A stretch of 64,000 nucleotides of DNA, taken from contig CP136893.1 in assembly GCA_034359265.1 (NCBI GenBank), positions 41,613,501 to 41,677,500 of the forward strand, written 5' to 3'. Position numbers and translations under genes: made by a program. Positions 11,161 through 22,393 of the stretch are shown here, piece after piece; positions within the stretch are counted from its first letter, which is position 1, and each line of letters begins with the position of its first letter. A model generated the notes under the pieces. The model had not been told where the DNA came from, searched no databases, and worked only from the letters and a program-made list of their open reading frames with translations. Source of the DNA: Canna indica. Its lineage: Eukaryota; Streptophyta; Magnoliopsida; Zingiberales; Cannaceae.

Positions 11161-11684
11161 CCCATGAGTGTTGTATGAACGACCCATGAGAGGTAGGAGA
11201 GGAAAAAGTGAGAATACAAAGTGTGTAACTCTACTTGTAAGGCAATAGCCATTAATGCTTGAGTGGGTAAGCTTAACCAAGAGTTCGAGGCACAAAGCGG
11301 GCTGCGGAGTGCGATCTTGGTGTGCGCTTGTGCAAGGAATCTATTGTATCTTGTAAACCTTTGTGAATCAATGCATATAGTATTCCTTCAAGTACTTGTC
11401 TTTGTTTCCTTATCTCTCCCGCTGTGACTTGGTGTGAACCTAGGATTGGTACATGACATTGAATACTTCCTTCCGCTACGGTGTGCGTTCTGCGTCGTAG
11501 TGCGCAGAACAGTGCTAGGACGGCACTCGGCCGGTTGAAAGTTCTAGAGACTACTCGCCAAGTGAACTGCCACGTTGTGGCAACGTTCGGGACTGCGTCG
11601 GTGCGCAGGACTTGGTAGAGAAGTGGACTGTTCAGCGCCATCACAGAGTTTAAAATTTGGGCACAAAATTGACCTTGTGACAAT

Positions 11685-11696
11685 TGATATCAGAGC
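11685..11696 (+). other. Primer-binding site (initiator tRNA-Met)
   Basis: TGATATCAGAGC follows the LTR end TGTGACA with two spacer bases. It has one mismatch to TGGTATCAGAGC. It fixes the plus-strand orientation of the LARD-like element. Confidence 0.75.
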
Positions 11697-12757
11697 ATGC
11701 TTAATTGGTGTCGAAGCGCACATTGCGCATAGGTTGGTGACGGACTTCCAACCCCAATCGGTGACACGACAATACCATAACTTGTTGATGGGCAACAAGC
11801 CCAGCCCAGGTTTGGAGCAAAAGAAGCCCCCACAGCAACCGCAAACACTGGGTGTTGCGGATGGACACGTTGTGGAAACGCATCCTGGCCCTTGTAGAGA
11901 CGATGCGGCCAACGACCATGGAGATGACTGAACAAAGGCGCCAAGGGACTGCAGGCCTTCCCACCACTGTGATGTGCGCAGAAGCCTTGGTGGACTTGCG
12001 CACTAAAGAGGACTGCACTGCTGGAGAGGGACACGTCGGGGACAAGTCCCATAAGCCCGACGAGGTGTTGGGCAGAACCGTGAAGGAGTAGCCTTTCATA
12101 TTGAAGGCAACGGTGAACGACGGATCATTCAAGAAGAACCCAAAACATGTTGAGATAAGTTTGGATTCTAACTTCATGGTGCAGGCCGGAGCAACTCTAA
12201 AACCCCACTTAGTGAGCATGATGATCACTGTCCTGGTGAAGCCTTGCGTCAAAACCCTCTGCCAAAGCCTCCATGATATTTGTTGCTGTAGATTGAGCAA
12301 ACTCGCACGACGATCAGGGTGAGAACAGCCGGGTGTTTAGTGGCACTTGGGCAGATCTAAAACAACTCCAACTTGGTGAAATTGGAGGAGGAGGAACAAG
12401 ATTCAAACCTGCTTTTTGATTGAGCAGTAGTGTTAAAACTGCTATGTCTTGTATTTTGGCCGTTGTTTGGCCACTATTTAGATCTCAAACTATGTTGCAG
12501 GACCCTTGTATGGGCTGGGAACTCTTGTATGTAATGGTGAACTTCAAGTGGGGAGCACAAGCATTGGAATGCGAGGTGTATACTTGAAGAAAATATAGTT
12601 TAAACTAACTTTTGCCCAGGAACTTGTATGCTGCGCAAGGTACAAGGAGGGGTTGCCCAAAGATGAAGCTTGGTGGGAGGAGTATCTTCACTCTATCCCG
12701 ACGAGGGTGTCAGCTTCAATGGGTGGGGGTGGTTTGATAGACCCCTAAATCCTAGGA
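11697..12757 (+). other. Noncoding interior of the LARD-like element
   Basis: No gag or pol motif is visible in any frame. Around 11852-12090 an 79-codon plus-strand frame (MLRMDTLWKRILALVETM...) could be a residue of a gag start, but it has no recognisable domain. The end of the interior contains CCCGACGAGGGTGTCAGCTTCAA and then GGGTGGGGGTGG, which resembles the purine-rich tract upstream of plant gypsy 3' LTRs. This hints at a gypsy rather than copia parent. Confidence 0.5.
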
Positions 12758-13884
12758 TGGACAAAACTAGCCCATGGCGAGGAAATGGCTGGATGTGGAC
12801 TGTCCAAGGGGTGCTCACACTGGATGGAGGACTCACCCGCCATGAGATGGACATGGTGGAAGGCTCTGCAGCATAAGGTAGCTCATGTGCGCAATGACAT
12901 GGGCGACGCTCATGTCGCACGGCGAAGGCAGAGACGTGGGCAAGGAATGGCTGGCAGCAGCCCATGTGCACGGAGGCAAAGACATGAGCGAGACTAGGCA
13001 TTGCCTAGGTGCGGAGCAAAGCAAGTCCCGCCCGGGGCGGGGCATGGCGAGAAGAAGTCCCACAATGGACGGGGCATTTGATGGTGTTGCGGAGCAACGG
13101 AGTCCCGCGTGCATAATGGCACAGGGGTAGTGCAAGCAACACATGACCATGGCCTTGGCCAACACAAGATGGGCGACCTGATCAAGGGAAATGGGTGCAG
13201 CCAACATGATGTGGTGCACCAAGGGTGTGCAGGACTTGGGCTTGGACTCAACTCAAGTCAAGTTGGACACTTGGACAACCAAGATGGAATCTAAACATAC
13301 ACAGTCTTTGGGGAAAGGCTGAGATGAATCGAAAGGGGATGTGTCCCCAAGAAGGGGTGCTTTGAGCACCATAAATACCCATGAGTCTTGTATGAACGAC
13401 CCATGATAGGTAGGAGAGGAAAAAGTGAGAATACAAAGTGTGTAACTCTACTTGTAAGGCAATAGCCATTAGTGCTTGAGTGGGTAAGCTTAACCAAGAG
13501 TTTGAGGCACAAAGCGGGCTGTGGAGTGCTTGTGCAAGGAATCTATTGTAACTTGTAAACCTTTGTCAATCAATGCATATAGTATTCCTTCAAGTACTTG
13601 TCTTTGTTTCCTCATCTCTCCCGCTGTGACTTGGTGTGAACCTCGGATTGGTACTTGGCATTGAATACTTCCTTCCGCTGCGGTGTTCGTTCTGCGTCGT
13701 AGTGCGCAGAATAGTGCTAGGATGGCACTCGGCTGGCTGAATATTCTGGAGACTACTCGCCAAGCGGGCTGCCATGTTGTGGCAACGTTCGGGATTGCGT
13801 CAGTGCGCAGGACTTGGTAGAGAAGTGGACTATTCAGCGCCATCACGGAGTCAAAAATTTGGGCACAAAATTGACCCTGTGACA
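12758..13884 (+). repeat. 3' LTR of the LARD-like element
   Basis: This 1127-bp copy aligns to the 5' LTR at its start (GGACAAAACTAGCCCATGGC), through GACCTGATCAAGG, AAATGGGTG and GACACTTGGAC, and at its end (GGGCACAAAATTGACCCTGT then GACA). Relative to the 5' copy it lacks roughly 10340-10940 plus a few short stretches. It is followed directly by the end of the old gypsy element. Confidence 0.75.
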
Positions 13885-13968
13885 CAATCTCCCATGAAGT
13901 CCACTTGACTTTATTCCACCATGCATCTAGAACAAAGAGCTCGTGACTAGACCATCTTGAAGCTGGAC

Positions 13969-15026
13969 TTATATGATGTTAACATCTCTAACTTGCAACT
14001 TTGTAGTTTTCTCTCCAAGAAAGCGTAATACCAAGCCTTGCATAGCTTGTCGAATATGTTCAGCACGTGCTCTTGTGATCAGTCCAATTGGTACAAGCAA
14101 GTCACCACCCCGCTTGACTTGATTCGAAGCATCTATTTTGGTTTGGAACTCTTCATTGTCGATTTGGAATGTATCATTCCCCTTCTCTTCAAAAGGATTC
14201 GTTCTCGAATCTGAACCTACATCAAACGGAGAAAGATCAGAAACATAAAAGTAGAACTGACTTGGTACTCACCTGGAAGACCCAACTTGAAGGCATTATC
14301 ATTGATTTTCTTCAATACTTGGAATGGTCCATCTCCGCGTGGATGTAACTTGGATTTCCTTTGCTTTGGGAATCTCTCCTTTCGCAAGTGAACCCAAACC
14401 CAATCTCCATGCTTAAGAGAAACTTGTTTTCTTCCCTTGTTGGCTCGGGTTGCAACTTGTTCATTCCTTCTCATTATGTGCCGCCTAGCCTCTTCATGAA
14501 TCTTCTTCAACAAATCTACCTTTTGTTTTCCATCAAGACTAGCAATCTCATTAATAGGTAAAGGAATCAAATACAATGGAGTGAGTGGATTAAAACCATA
14601 AACAACTTCAAATTTTTTAGAAGAATGCACAGTCCTATTATATGCAAATTCAATGAATGCTATGCAATCTTCCCAAGTCCTAAAGTTCTTTCCAATAACA
14701 GTATGTAACAAAGTTCCCAAGGTATGATTGACTACTTCAGTTTGTCCATCTGTTCGTGGATGGCAAGTAGTAGAAAATAACAAAGTTATCCCCCACTTAC
14801 CCTACAAAACATGCCAAAAGTGGCTGAGGAATTTAACATCCCTATCACTCACAATAGTCTTAGAAATTTCATGTAATCGTACCACTTCCCTAAAGAATAA
14901 ATCTACCACACTTTATCCCTTGTCATCAATTTTATGACAAGGGATAAAGTGTGCCATCTTCGAGAATCGGTCCACAACAACAAAGATGGCATCTCGACCC
15001 TTCCTACTCCTAGGCAAACCCAAAAT
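13969..15026 (-). pseudogene. gypsy integrase and pol C-terminus
   Basis: On the minus strand it reads [31 protein letters not shown], then [60 protein letters not shown], and a C-terminal domain with GDWVWVHLRKERFP and LHPRGDGPFQVL. The core acidic residues occur in the VDRFSKM, SDRDVKF and TDGQTE blocks. A frameshift near 14240 precedes VSDLSPFDVGSDSRTNPFEE and a basic tail ending TAA at 13969-13971. There are stops near 14800 and inside the palindrome at 14907-14953. The N-terminal zinc-binding part is cut off at 15027. Confidence 0.9.
14907..14953. repeat. Perfect 20-bp inverted repeat inside integrase
   Basis: The arm 14907-14926 is the exact reverse complement of 14934-14953, with loop CAATTTT. 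On the minus strand the second arm replaces the expected codons after FIPCHK.DD and introduces a TAA stop. The arm is thus a templated inverted copy of the 20 bases just before it, as produced by strand switching at a short hairpin. Confidence 0.9.
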
Positions 15027-16858
15027 TGTCACACCCCGACTGAGGGTAGTGTGACCGGCCAGGGCCCACATCCTGCCCTGTAGTCTACTGTCTACACTGA
15101 CATCAAGAAACCAAAACACATCGACTAAAAGAAACTTAACACACTTTATAAAATAAAGTTTGCAAGTCACAATGTATAAGTTTTTCAAGACAAGAAGAAA
15201 CATCAACCTCAAATCCAAATGGTCAAACATCACGTTTTTGCAATTCTTTTCAACTATAACCGTCAGTGTAGAAATAAAACCAACATAACTAGGACTAGTC
15301 TAAGACTCATGGACGCCGCTAAGAGATTTGGCACCGCCTCTGCCCTCCAGCTGCACCATGTCGACACCAAGCTACTGCTCATGCTCTGCAAAAATAGAAA
15401 TAAACTGAGTCCACTTGGGACTCAGTGAGTGGCTCAATTGAACCTCCACATAAGCCTCAGTCATGCATATATAATATTACAAGGCAATAAAGGAATGCAC
15501 AAGGAGGTAAAGTGTGTTTCTAATGCAACTACAGACCCTCAACGGATCCATCAGTGCTTTCTGTACATGTGCACCTGCCACTTCGCTTATCAAGTCTCTA
15601 GCATCCGGCCCTTGGGCCTGCTCATAGCAAAATATATCCCGACTACAGCCGTCACTACCATACCAGGTAGTACCATCCTGGCCATCGGCCACATCATCTC
15701 AAGATGCAAGCAAACAATTCCAGACCGTCGACTAGGATGGTCCACTAGTCTTCGGACACCGTCTGGGGTAAGGATAGCTAGTTCCACCAAATTGGGGTCT
15801 GGCACCTAGCGGGCCCGCTGGCGCAACTCTAGACCCAACAGGCCGAGCTGAGCATTGGTCATTTCCGACCTCCTTATTCCTCGGAGGACCATCTCAAGCA
15901 CATTACACAACCAATATCCAAGGGTTTCCATATATACATATTTCGGGCCTTTGCCCGTATCTAGCCATGTACGGCTACTGGGTCACAATTCATGCCACCC
16001 CTTTTAGTATATGTGCACCTACAATCTCTAAGTTTCCAAAAATATACAAGCAGTCATAGAAGTGTTATCGTCTCATATCTAAGTTTCCATAATTGTGCTA
16101 GGAGCATCTAGTGACACCTTACATGTTACCTAGCCTTTTTACACTGTCTTAGGAGAGAATTTTCGTGAGTCAACCTTGGAATACCATCCAAGATCATTTA
16201 GGGCAGCATGCTTAATCTAGAGAAAATTTCTCATATATTACGTCATTCATCATATATAATCATAATGCACATACCTAACAATTCTTATACTACCTTAGGA
16301 ATTTTTAGCACAATAAGGAGCAACTATCTAGCATGGCAAGGTAGAAATAAATTTAAATAACATGTATGAATTATAAAACATGGTAACATTGTTAACATCT
16401 AAGTTTAAGGATCAAGTGCTAAGTTTGGTTATAATCTAGCATTTCTACAATTCAAATCAATTTAGCTACTTGCCAAGTTTGGTGTTCTTCCTAAGTATTG
16501 TCATATTCCTATGTGTGATCCCTAAGATCATGAAATTTCCATCTAAGGCAAGTCTCTCCTCCTCCCCCCAACCTTGGCCGAACCATGAGCAAGGGAAACC
16601 TTGCTCGGCCAAGGTCCTTGGGTAGGGAAGGATGGAAGAGACTTTAGCTATACTTTGTCTCTTAAATTCCACATACTTCTTAAATAGCAACGATCAACTT
16701 ACCCTTCCCCTCATCCTTGGCCGAACCCTCTTCATAAATCTTAGGGTTCATTCAGCCATTTCAAAGGGGTTTAGAAGGGGCATTCTTCATATTACGTGAG
16801 GAGTTCAAAGGGCTACATCGAAACAATGGTATAAGGGCGTCTAAGGGCCTTCTCGCCG
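15027..16858. repeat. Gypsy (Tekay-like) LTR fragment
   Basis: It starts TGTCACACCCCGAC. The first 60 bases resemble the two LTRs of the gypsy at 27052-35876 (TGTC(A/G)CCCC, GTGACCGGCCAGGG). It also has the words CTCAGTGAGTGG and CTTGGCCGAACC found in transcribed parts of such LTRs. The bases before it are AAAAT, but no matching right end with a TSD was found, so the right boundary is approximate. It lies exactly where the old gypsy integrase breaks off. Confidence 0.6.
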
Positions 16859-17500
16859 TCAAGGGAATCGGGGAAAATTTCGGCATGACCTTTCCCCTTT
16901 TTCCATGACTCGGCAGCCCCAAGACATGCAAAACGATATTTCCTCATCTGAACCATCTTCAAATTCACTTGACATTAATTCCTCATCAATTTCTGAATCA
17001 TAAGGCAAATATGAATCACTCCAATCTTGAGGAGAATCTGCAATTGGTTCAACAGGTTCTTCTTGGGGAGCATCTGTAATTGGTTCCACGGGTTCTTCTT
17101 GGGAAGCATCTACAATTGGTTCAACATGTATTGTCATTGGTTCTTCATTGGTATTTTCTTCATTCCAATTGCTCCAAGATGAAGATGAATCTGCAATTGG
17201 ATGAATTTGTTCTTCTCAAGGAGCAAATGCCATTGTACAAACTGACATCCCCGTTTGCATAAAGTGATCAAAACTTAAACTACTATTTGTCATCTTCATT
17301 TGTGTTGATTTTTCCAATCGAACAAACTGATATTGATTTGAACTAGTGCTGCTTGAACTAGAACTAGATAGTTGGTTGCTCATGTGCTTGCCCTTCTACA
17401 TTTCCATTGGTGTGCAAGGTACTGTGCTTCTAGTATAATCAATGCTATCTGAAAAAGAAGTATTGCTACTATCCAAAGCAACCTGATGCTTACACAATTC
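16859..17500 (-). pseudogene. Unidentified acidic protein fragment with a 12-residue repeat
   Basis: The minus-strand frame has a serine-rich start (about 17375: NQLSSSSSSSTSSNQYQF), a stop at about 17220, then SSWSNWNEENTNEEPM. Three copies of a unit like EEPVEPI.D.PQ follow, then an acidic stretch (YDSEIDEELMSSEFEDGSDE) and a basic end (RVMEKGERSCRNFPRFP). I do not recognise the family. It is not gypsy pol, although it lies inside the broken gypsy. It may be a captured host or transposon gene fragment. Codon-like continuity apart from one stop supports past coding. Confidence 0.4.
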
Positions 17501-18540
17501 ATACTTAAGAATAAAATCAACACTTAAGAAGAACAATAAGATACTAACTATTCATACTTAATACTAACAGTAGTATACTATTGTAGTATACTAATAGTAG
17601 TATACTAACACTAGTATTCATACAGCAATATACTAACACTAGTACTAACACTACTAACACTAACAGTAGGAATAATAGTAGTATACTATAACAGGGTATA
17701 CTAACACTAGTTAATACAGATTAAAAAATCAACAGTAAACCAGATACATCAACATAAACTAGATTACATCAAAAATAGCTTTTTTACAGCTGCTAACATC
17801 CAAATTATGATTTCTATAAACCATAACAGTAAACACTAAATCATAGCTGCTAATAGTAAGATTTCAATATAGATTAACAGTTAATATAACAGTAAACACT
17901 CAAAAATAAGAAATCTCAAAGCCCTAACCACCAATTCAAATAAACCCTAATATTGATTCAAAACATAAATGTGAATCAAACACACACGAAAACAACAAAA
18001 TTGGAACTTACAGGGTTTTCCGCAGCCGATTAGTCACGCTTGGTAGGAAGCATGGTCCTGCGACGTCGAGTAGAACGACACAGGCGTTGTTTCCCCCAAG
18101 CAGCCATTGTGCGAGCAGCGGCCGACTGTTGTAGTCGGGGATTCCTCATCGCCAGAGCCGGAGCAGTCGCTGGAGAACTTCCAGAATCGCCTATCGCCGA
18201 AGCTTCGAGTAGTGGGTGGGGCAGACAGGGAAGTTGATGTCGGGGTTTATTTTAGGGAAAAAAGATAGTCCATGTGCGCTTCACATGTGGACAAGTTCGA
18301 ACAGTTAAAAAAATATATTTTTTAACTTTTTTAAAAAAATATTTTTTAAATCCATGTGTGCAACACACGTGTACATGCCACGTCACAGGGTTAACGGGAT
18401 AGCTGACTGAATTTTGACGAAGGGATGCAATTGGTACAAATGTGATAGTTAAAGATGCAATTTGGAGAAGTCAAAGTTTAATATATATTTGAGATAAAGT
18501 CCATAGTTCAGGGTATATTCAGGTAATTATCCTAAAAAAA
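17501..18540. other. Segment with a possible exon and Mutator-like terminal DNA
   Basis: From 17540 to 17710 short TAGTATACTA and ACACTAGT words are repeated. Near 18014-18240 the minus strand is GC-richer and ends in a good splice donor (CCT/GTAAGT), so it may be a first exon joined to the fragment at 16859-17500. Bases 18400-18535, read on the minus strand, run GATAATTACCTGAATATACC ... AACTATGG ... CAAATTGCATC, wording common at the ends of plant Mutator-like elements. No partner end was found. Confidence 0.35.
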
Positions 18541-19179
18541 CAACAAATTTTTCAATGAAAGCACGCAAAACATGATTCATAAGACGCATAAAGGTGTTGG
18601 GTGCATTAGTTAAACCAAACGGCATCACTAACCACTCATATAAATCATGCTTTGTTTTAAAGGCGATTTTCCACTCATCACCTTCTTTCATGTGAATCTA
18701 ATGGTACCTACTTTTCAAATCAATCTTAGAAAATATAGTGGAATCATGCAACTCATCAAGCATGTCATCTAATCGAGTGATGGGATGTCAATATTTTACC
18801 GATAATTTTGTTCACGTACAGCTCGGCAATCCACACACATCCTCCATGTTCCATTTTTCTTTGGAACGAGCAGAACAGGCACAACGCAAGGACTCATGCT
18901 CTCACAAACATGTCCTTTGGTCAACAATTCATCAACCTATCTTTGAAGTTCCTTAGCTTCTTCTGGACTACTCTGATAGGATGGTCAGTTTGGGATAGGA
19001 GCTCCTGGAATGAAGTTAATTTTATGCTCAATCCCTTTTACGGGTGGCAACCCCGGTGGCATTTTCTTGAGAAAAACATCCTCAAATTTCTGCAAAAGAG
19101 AAGTTGCAACACTAGGCAAGGAGGAATTAAGGTCAACAATGGAAAGATAGACCTCCTTGTATAAGAACAATATCATCGG
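18541..19179 (-). pseudogene. gypsy reverse transcriptase, N-terminal half
   Basis: On the minus strand it reads KFEDVFLKKMPPGLPPVKGIE, HKINFIPGAPIPN, SSPEEAKELQR, DELLTKGHVCESMSPCVVPV, LLVPKKNGTWRMCVDCRAV, then in pieces to MPFGLTNAP and FIEKFV. These are gypsy RT blocks up to just before the YxDD active site. The sequence breaks off at 18541, so the catalytic aspartates are missing. Stops occur at IPN* and further on. Confidence 0.88.
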
Positions 19180-19397
19180 TGTTGGCCTAAGGTTTTCTAC
19201 CTTGGTCTTAATCTCGGTTTTGATGATAAAAACATGAAACTAATGTTTCATTGAGAAATACTTTTAGGTTCCAAGTGGGTTAGTGAACGATGTCCACGAT
19301 CGAAAAAATGGAAGAAATCAGCAAGGACGCTCGTCGACGCTCGGGATTCTTTGGGAAGTTAAAGTTTAGGTCTAGGGTATCTAGTTTATGTTGTAAA

Positions 19398-20919
19398 TGT
19401 TGGCTTTAGGTTTTCAACCTTAGCCTTAATCTTGGTTTTGATGATAACAAACATGGGACTAAGGATTTCATTGAGAATATCTCCAGGTTCCATATAAGTA
19501 GCGTTCGATGTCCTCGATCAGAAAAATTGGAGAAATTGGAAAATCGGAAGGACATTGATCATCGCGATCGGGTTCATCGCAAAACTTTCCCAAAGATTGA
19601 TGAGTGCACAAAAGATGCATTGGACGAGCTCAAAGATCACATGGAAAGCTCCCCAAGATGATGTTCGTTGAAAGCTGGAACCCGAAAATGAAGCGCGCAA
19701 GAAATCGGCTGAAAAATACAACTCAGCCTAAGTTCGATGGACCGCCCAGTCGATAGAATAGGGTAAAGGAACTGGGCAGTAGCTATTTTGGTCGACCGGT
19801 CTGTCGACCGATAGAGGCGTGATTTGAGCAATAGCCTGAGCGGTCGACCGAGATGAGGGAATGCAAATTCATTTCTGCGTGGTTGATCTATCAGTCGACC
19901 GAACTTCATTTGCTGAAGACGCAAGATCGCATCGATCGACCAACGGGTCGACCGAAGGCAGGATCGAAGATCTTGCGTCTAGGCGGTTGACCCATCGGTC
20001 GACCGACCAGAGAGAAAAATGAAAGGGTCAACTGACCGGTCGATCGGTTGGTTGACCGACCAATCGATCGGCGGTCTACAACAGATAGTTTTCTATCCAT
20101 TGAGTAGCCATTTCTTCAGCAGGGTATAAATACACCCTCATATGATTCTTTTAATCTTCTTCCCTGAATCTAATAGATTTGATTGAGCATTCAAAGGGAA
20201 GATCTAAGCCTTCCAAACGATCAACGCTTGCACTCTGTTTCTTTCCGCGGACAATCTTCTTCGAGCGCACAGGCTGTGCTCAACTCGGGTTTTGATCAAG
20301 CTCTACATCTTGACGAGGTGAAGGTGCCAAAGACTTGCAAAGGAGCTTTTACTATTGGTTTTGTTCTTAGCTCTTTTGATTGTAATTTTACCTGTTATTT
20401 GAACGTTTTATTTAAATTTGAGTTTGTAAGACCTAGGTTGTTAGGTCTTGTTGTGTGAAGTGGTTACCTTGGTGAAAAGGTGTAAAGCCACTTGTGGAAA
20501 CATAGTTGTTACTAGGATTAGTTCTAGTTGTCCCTTAGGTTGAGGTGGGAAAGTGCTCTCGGTAGGAAGGCGGGATACTTCCGGGTGTGGAAGTGCCTTC
20601 GGTTTGAGAGCGGAGACTTTCCGGGGAAAAGTCCTCGTTGTAAGGGAAACTTGATATAATCTAGTAAATCTAGTTTGGAAATCCTAAGCGGGGTGCTTCG
20701 GTAGTAGAGTAGGCATTAGGGTCGAACCACTATAAATTACCGTGTTAGCATTGTTACTTATTAATGCTTGTGCTCAATTATTTATATCGCTTCTGCATCC
20801 AAGCATTAAATCGTAAATTGCCTAAACGATTTAAGTAAATGATCAAATTGGAATTTAGGCTAATCAACGTAGTTAACACACTATTCACCCCCCCCTCTAG
20901 TGTCGCCATTTTGACTTCA
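19398..20919 (+). repeat. 5' LTR of the gag-only Sirevirus
   Basis: It runs from TGTTGGCTTTAGG to GACTTCA. A block of TCGGTCGACCGA-like palindromes covers about 19735-20085. A TATAAATA box is at 20125-20132. Downstream are the shared U5-type phrases GTCCCTTAGG, GAACCACTATAAATTACC and a C-tract (CACCCCCCCCTCTAG). Confidence 0.88.
20125..20132 (+). promoter_or_regulatory. TATA box of the Sirevirus LTR
   Basis: GGGTATAAATACACC lies just downstream of the palindrome block. The same arrangement occurs at 36756, 49136, 51064 and 63301 in the other LTRs, and on the minus strand at 7545. It is the likely core promoter of the retroelement RNA. Confidence 0.7.
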
Positions 20920-20921
20920 TT

Positions 20922-20933
20922 TGGTATCAGAGC
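20922..20933 (+). other. Primer-binding site (initiator tRNA-Met, exact)
   Basis: TGGTATCAGAGC follows the LTR end with two spacer bases and exactly complements the initiator tRNA-Met 3' end used by most plant LTR elements. Confidence 0.9.
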
Positions 20934-20986
20934 GGGTCGTGGATTGATATTTCACCATCTCGTCTACATCTAGTCTCGATCCAGAA

Positions 20987-22393
20987 ATGGCTCTAGAGAG
21001 TGTAGCGTCTATACTCCCTAGGTTCGATGACTCGAACTTTGGTCTTTGGAAGTATAGGATGTACAATTATTTAAAGACTAAAGGTTTTGGAGTCTTTAAC
21101 ATGCTACATTGGGAATTCATTGAACCTAAGGTTGACATGCATGCTTGGAGTGAATTAGATAAGAAAATATTTAAGTATAATGGAGATGCCATGAATTGTG
21201 TTCTCTGCACCTTACCAAATGGCATTCTTGAAAAAGTTATGCATTGCTCTACGGCTTTTGATTTATGTGCTAGTTTAAATATTTTATATGATCATGCCAA
21301 AACCGAAGAAATTGGCACCTTTAATGAAGGTGGTGATGACAATGGTCACTCACCTACTACTAATCTTGGTTTTGATGCCCATAGCACTTCTAGTCAAAGG
21401 AGCAATTCTAAAAGCCGAAAATGAAAGGTAAAATGTCATGCTTGCAAAGAAAAGGGGCATGTGAAGAAAAATTGCCCAAGCATGAAAAACAAAGCAAGGA
21501 ATAGATCAAGTGCTTCCACCTCCACATCTCACTCATTTGAAGCATCCTCTACCCATGACTATGAAGCCACTTCCAAAGTGAGCCTCAAAATTGCTCATGT
21601 TGAAGTACACTCTCCTTCACCTAGTCATGCTAATGAAAATGATGCTGCTAGCTCTACTCGTTCTCATAACATGTCATATGATGAGTTAGTAGATGAGTGT
21701 AAGAAAATGTATGCCTTTCTTGTGAAGAAAGATAAGGAAAACAAAATGTTAAAAAAGGAAAATGTAATGCTTAATTCTCATTTGCATGAATCTAAACTAG
21801 AAAATGAAAAATTGAAATCTAGGTCATGTGATTCATGCCATGATAATGTAGAACTTAGGCTTAAGGATTTGAAGCTTAAGAATGACAATTTAGAAAATGA
21901 GAATTGCTTGTTAAAATCTCAATCACATGCATTGCATAAATCTATGAATGAGTTGAAAAATGAGATGTTGATTTTAAGTAGAAAAGTCAATGCTACTTCT
22001 TTTAATTCTAAACATCAAAATGTCTCATTTAGGAAACCTCAAACAGGGTATGCAAATGTTCATCATCATTCCCATGCTATGCATTCTATCATTAGACCTC
22101 ATGATCATAAAAAGAGAAATGATATTTCTAAGAATGCTCATACTCATCATGTTTCACTTGACAAGCATTCTAATAACAAATCTCATGTCCATAATAAAAA
22201 CAAAAAGAAATTTAATGGACATTGTTTTTGTTGTGGTATTTTTGGGCATGCCATATATGATTGTGCTTTCAAAGTGAACCCTAGTATTGTTAAGACACTT
22301 TGGGTACCTAAGCCCATTAACCCCCAAGGATCCAAAGCCATTTGGGTACCAAAAGTATCTTCTCTTGTAGGGGGAGCTACCACACAAGGGTAA
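20987..22393 (+). pseudogene. Sirevirus gag with a single internal stop
   Basis: A 468-codon Gag broken only by TGA at codon 146 (21422-21424), where the related gag at 57962 has an arginine codon. The N-terminal UBN2-like part has LPRFDDSNFGLWKYRMY near residue 8. A complete knuckle CHACKEKGHVKKNC starts at residue 150. A coiled coil covers about residues 225-335 (LVDECKKMYAFLVKKD, LENENCLLKSQ). A His/Asn-rich linker and a second knuckle CFCCGIFGHAIYDC follow. It ends in LVGGATTQG. Gag packages the RNA in virus-like particles. Start chosen at the ATG shared with the other copy. Confidence 0.88.

Larger units (their letters stand above)
9955..11682 (+). repeat. 5' LTR of the LARD-like element
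   Basis: This 1728-bp, GC-rich copy matches 12758-13884 at both ends. It has about 600 extra bases (roughly 10340-10940) that the 3' copy lacks, including the 112-bp tandem repeat. The block AGATGTGTCCCCAAGAAGGGG is unusually rich in short repeats around 11120. Long frames on both strands here are noncoding artefacts of GC content. Confidence 0.75.
9955..13884 (+). mobile_element. Protein-less LTR element (LARD-like)
   Basis: Two long direct repeats (9955-11682 and 12758-13884) both begin TGGACAAAACTAGCCCAT and end TGTGACA. The first is followed by an initiator tRNA-Met-type primer site; the second is preceded at some distance by a purine-rich GGGTGGGGGTGG. The 1.1-kb interior has no gag or pol. 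This is the plan of a large retrotransposon derivative that depends on other elements. The left TSD was not found, and the true LTR start could lie a few bases further out. Confidence 0.75.

Noticed and set aside
11273..12300. Long minus-strand frames opposite the LARD-like element
   Set aside because: No domain or codon signal, and they span LTR and interior; both LTRs give the same frame, showing it is noncoding repeat.
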